Source: an uncultured Bacteroidota bacterium
Lineage (GTDB): Bacteria > Bacteroidota > Bacteroidia > Chitinophagales > Chitinophagaceae
Reading direction: 5' to 3'
Assembly (NCBI GenBank): GCA_903912405.1
Contig: CAIWHF010000270.1
Coordinates: 1-15,822, forward strand
DNA length: 15,822 bases
Below are positions 15,136 to 15,822 of this stretch, piece after piece. The first letter of the stretch is position 1, and each line of letters opens with the position of its first letter. The translations under genes were made by a program, and so were the position numbers. The notes under the pieces are model-generated. The model was not told the origin of the DNA, did not search any database, and saw only the letters and a program-made list of their open reading frames with translations.

Positions 15136-15614
15136 TGTATAGAATTGGACAAGGAATTGATTTTCACAAAATGGTAGCCGGTCGCGCTTTATGGTTAGGC
15201 GGTGTGCAGATACCTCACCACCAAGGGCTCTTAGGCCACAGCGATGCCGATGTGCTTTTACACGCTATTTGCGATGCTCTTTTGGGCGCTTTAGCCTTAG
15301 GCGATATTGGCGTACATTTCCCAGATACGAGTGCTGAATATAAAGATATTGACAGTAAAGTTTTATTGGCTAAAACATATCAGTTGATCAGCGATAAAGG
15401 ATATGGCATTGTCAATATCGACAGCACCTTATTGTTGCAAGCACCTAAAATAAAACCTCATATCCCCGCTATGCAAGCATGTATAGCAGCAATACTACAT
15501 TTAGATATCGATGCTATTTCAATAAAAGCAACTACTACCGAAGAACTAAGTTTTATAGGCAGAGAAGAAGGGGCCGTGGCTACTGCCAATGTCTTGTTGA
15601 TGAAAAATAAGTAG
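15135..15614 (+). CDS. ispF: 2-C-methyl-D-erythritol 2,4-cyclodiphosphate synthase
   Basis: IspF makes the cyclodiphosphate intermediate of the MEP isoprenoid pathway. The 159-residue protein is a normal trimeric IspF subunit. Metal ligands are D9 and H11 in GQGIDFH and H43 in DVLLHAICDALLGA. LGHSDADV (33-40), DIGVHFPDTSAEYKDIDS and ATTTEELSFIGREEG are conserved. The start is the ATG at 15135, which overlaps the hutU TAA as TAATG; a TTG two codons earlier is inside hutU and is rejected. There is no room for a promoter of its own between the genes, so expression probably follows hutU unless a promoter lies inside hutU. A UUCG-loop terminator follows. Confidence 0.96.
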   Translation: MYRIGQGIDFHKMVAGRALWLGGVQIPHHQGLLGHSDADVLLHAICDALLGALALGDIGVHFPDTSAEYKDIDSKVLLAKTYQLISDKGYGIVNIDSTLLLQAPKIKPHIPAMQACIAAILHLDIDAISIKATTTEELSFIGREEGAVATANVLLMKNK

Positions 15615-15616
15615 CA

Positions 15617-15638
15617 AGAGCCTTCGGGCTCTTTTTTT
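15617..15638 (+). terminator. Intrinsic terminator after ispF
   Basis: Stem AGAGCC (15617-15622), loop TTCG, stem GGCTCT (15627-15632), then a run of T to 15638. The C(UUCG)G tetraloop is especially stable. It starts three bases after the ispF stop. Confidence 0.95.
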
Positions 15639-15690
15639 ATGAGACGAGCTTGGGGTCGCTGCTCAGCTTCCTTGCGTCGCACCCTTCAGC
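15636..15690 (-). repeat. Dispersed repeat, copy B (minus orientation)
   Basis: The minus-strand copy of the repeat upstream of hutU: 19 identical bases at 15690-15672, then degenerate similarity down to the ispF terminator. Together the two copies bracket hutU-ispF as inverted repeats about 2.28 kb apart. The remainder up to 15764 holds only a 5-bp hairpin (15703-15715) and a one-mismatch -7 box TAATTTCG (15747-15754) before lepA. Confidence 0.8.
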
Positions 15691-15764
15691 AAAAAAATGC
15701 TATGGAACAATTCCACCTGCAAACCCATAAAACAAATAAAAATTAGTAATTTCGCGCACGCATT

Positions 15765-15822
15765 ATGATTAAAAATATTAGAAACTTCTGCATTATCGCT
15801 CATATCGACCATGGTAAATCTA
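15765..15822 (+). CDS. lepA: Elongation factor 4 (LepA), N-terminus only
   Basis: The first 19 codons of a translational GTPase, cut by the window edge. The residues IRNFCIIAHIDHGKS contain the start of the G1 P-loop (HIDHGKS). The IRNF.IIAHIDHGKS wording is that of LepA; TypA/BipA usually has IRNIAIIAHVDHGKT. LepA is a ribosome-associated GTPase acting in initiation or back-translocation. It begins about 125 bases after the ispF terminator and so is a separate transcript. Confidence 0.85.
   Translation, partial: MIKNIRNFCIIAHIDHGKS

Noticed and set aside
15703..15715. TGGAA-CAA-TTCCA hairpin before lepA
   Set aside because: Five base pairs with a three-base loop and no T run; too small to call a terminator or operator.
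1..15822. CRISPR arrays, tRNA genes, insertion sequences
   Set aside because: No regularly spaced direct repeats, cloverleaf-like gene or transposase coding was seen; the only dispersed repeat is the pair around hutU-ispF.

Overview
The window looks like an ordinary stretch of a Bacteroidota chromosome, probably from an environmental Chitinophagaceae- or Sphingobacteria-like organism; the phylum call is firm and the family is a guess. The reasons are low GC, an almost complete lack of Shine-Dalgarno sequences, promoters of the Bacteroidota type (TTTG about 19 nt upstream of TAnnTTTG), and gene families in their Bacteroidota forms. These include a Mpl-like Mur ligase with an AHAPSK motif, a long-form PurC, a leucine-dehydrogenase-type amino acid dehydrogenase and TrhO. 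Genes are tightly packed on both strands and no gap exceeds 300 bases. I see no tRNA, rRNA, CRISPR array, insertion sequence, phage gene or recognisable defence system.

Layout. 1-2316: a Mpl-like peptidoglycan-recycling ligase and a DnaQ-fold exonuclease, co-directional and closed by a strong terminator that also serves the convergent MoxR AAA+ ATPase (2315-3274, minus). 3357-4370: a MazG-like nucleotide pyrophosphohydrolase followed by recR, which meets anmK tail to tail with overlapping stop codons. 4367-6356 (minus): a secreted esterase and anmK, one base apart. 6439-8223 (minus): sucD with a textbook promoter, and a MlaF-like ABC ATPase without its permease. 8325-11707 (plus): an integral-membrane acyltransferase, trhO and a leucine/glutamate-type dehydrogenase. 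A terminator is shared with a convergent rhomboid protease (11755-12357, minus). 12470-15614 (plus): purC, then hutU and ispF, which overlap as TAATG. The first 19 codons of lepA run off the right edge.

Functionally these are mostly housekeeping genes: cell-wall recycling (mpl, anmK), DNA repair and nucleotide hygiene (exonuclease, mazG-like, recR), the TCA cycle (sucD), amino-acid catabolism (dehydrogenase, hutU), purine and isoprenoid synthesis (purC, ispF), and tRNA/translation (trhO, lepA). No new multigene system is evident.

The most interesting signals are non-coding. A repeat with a 19-base identical core occurs in inverted orientation on both sides of the hutU-ispF pair. Perfect short inverted repeats sit within or across the promoter boxes of trhO, the dehydrogenase, purC and sucD. 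trhO has the only strong Shine-Dalgarno sequence in the window. In three places the longest open frame begins in the wrong place, inside a promoter or repeat, and I moved the start downstream; for ispF I also moved the start from TTG to ATG.
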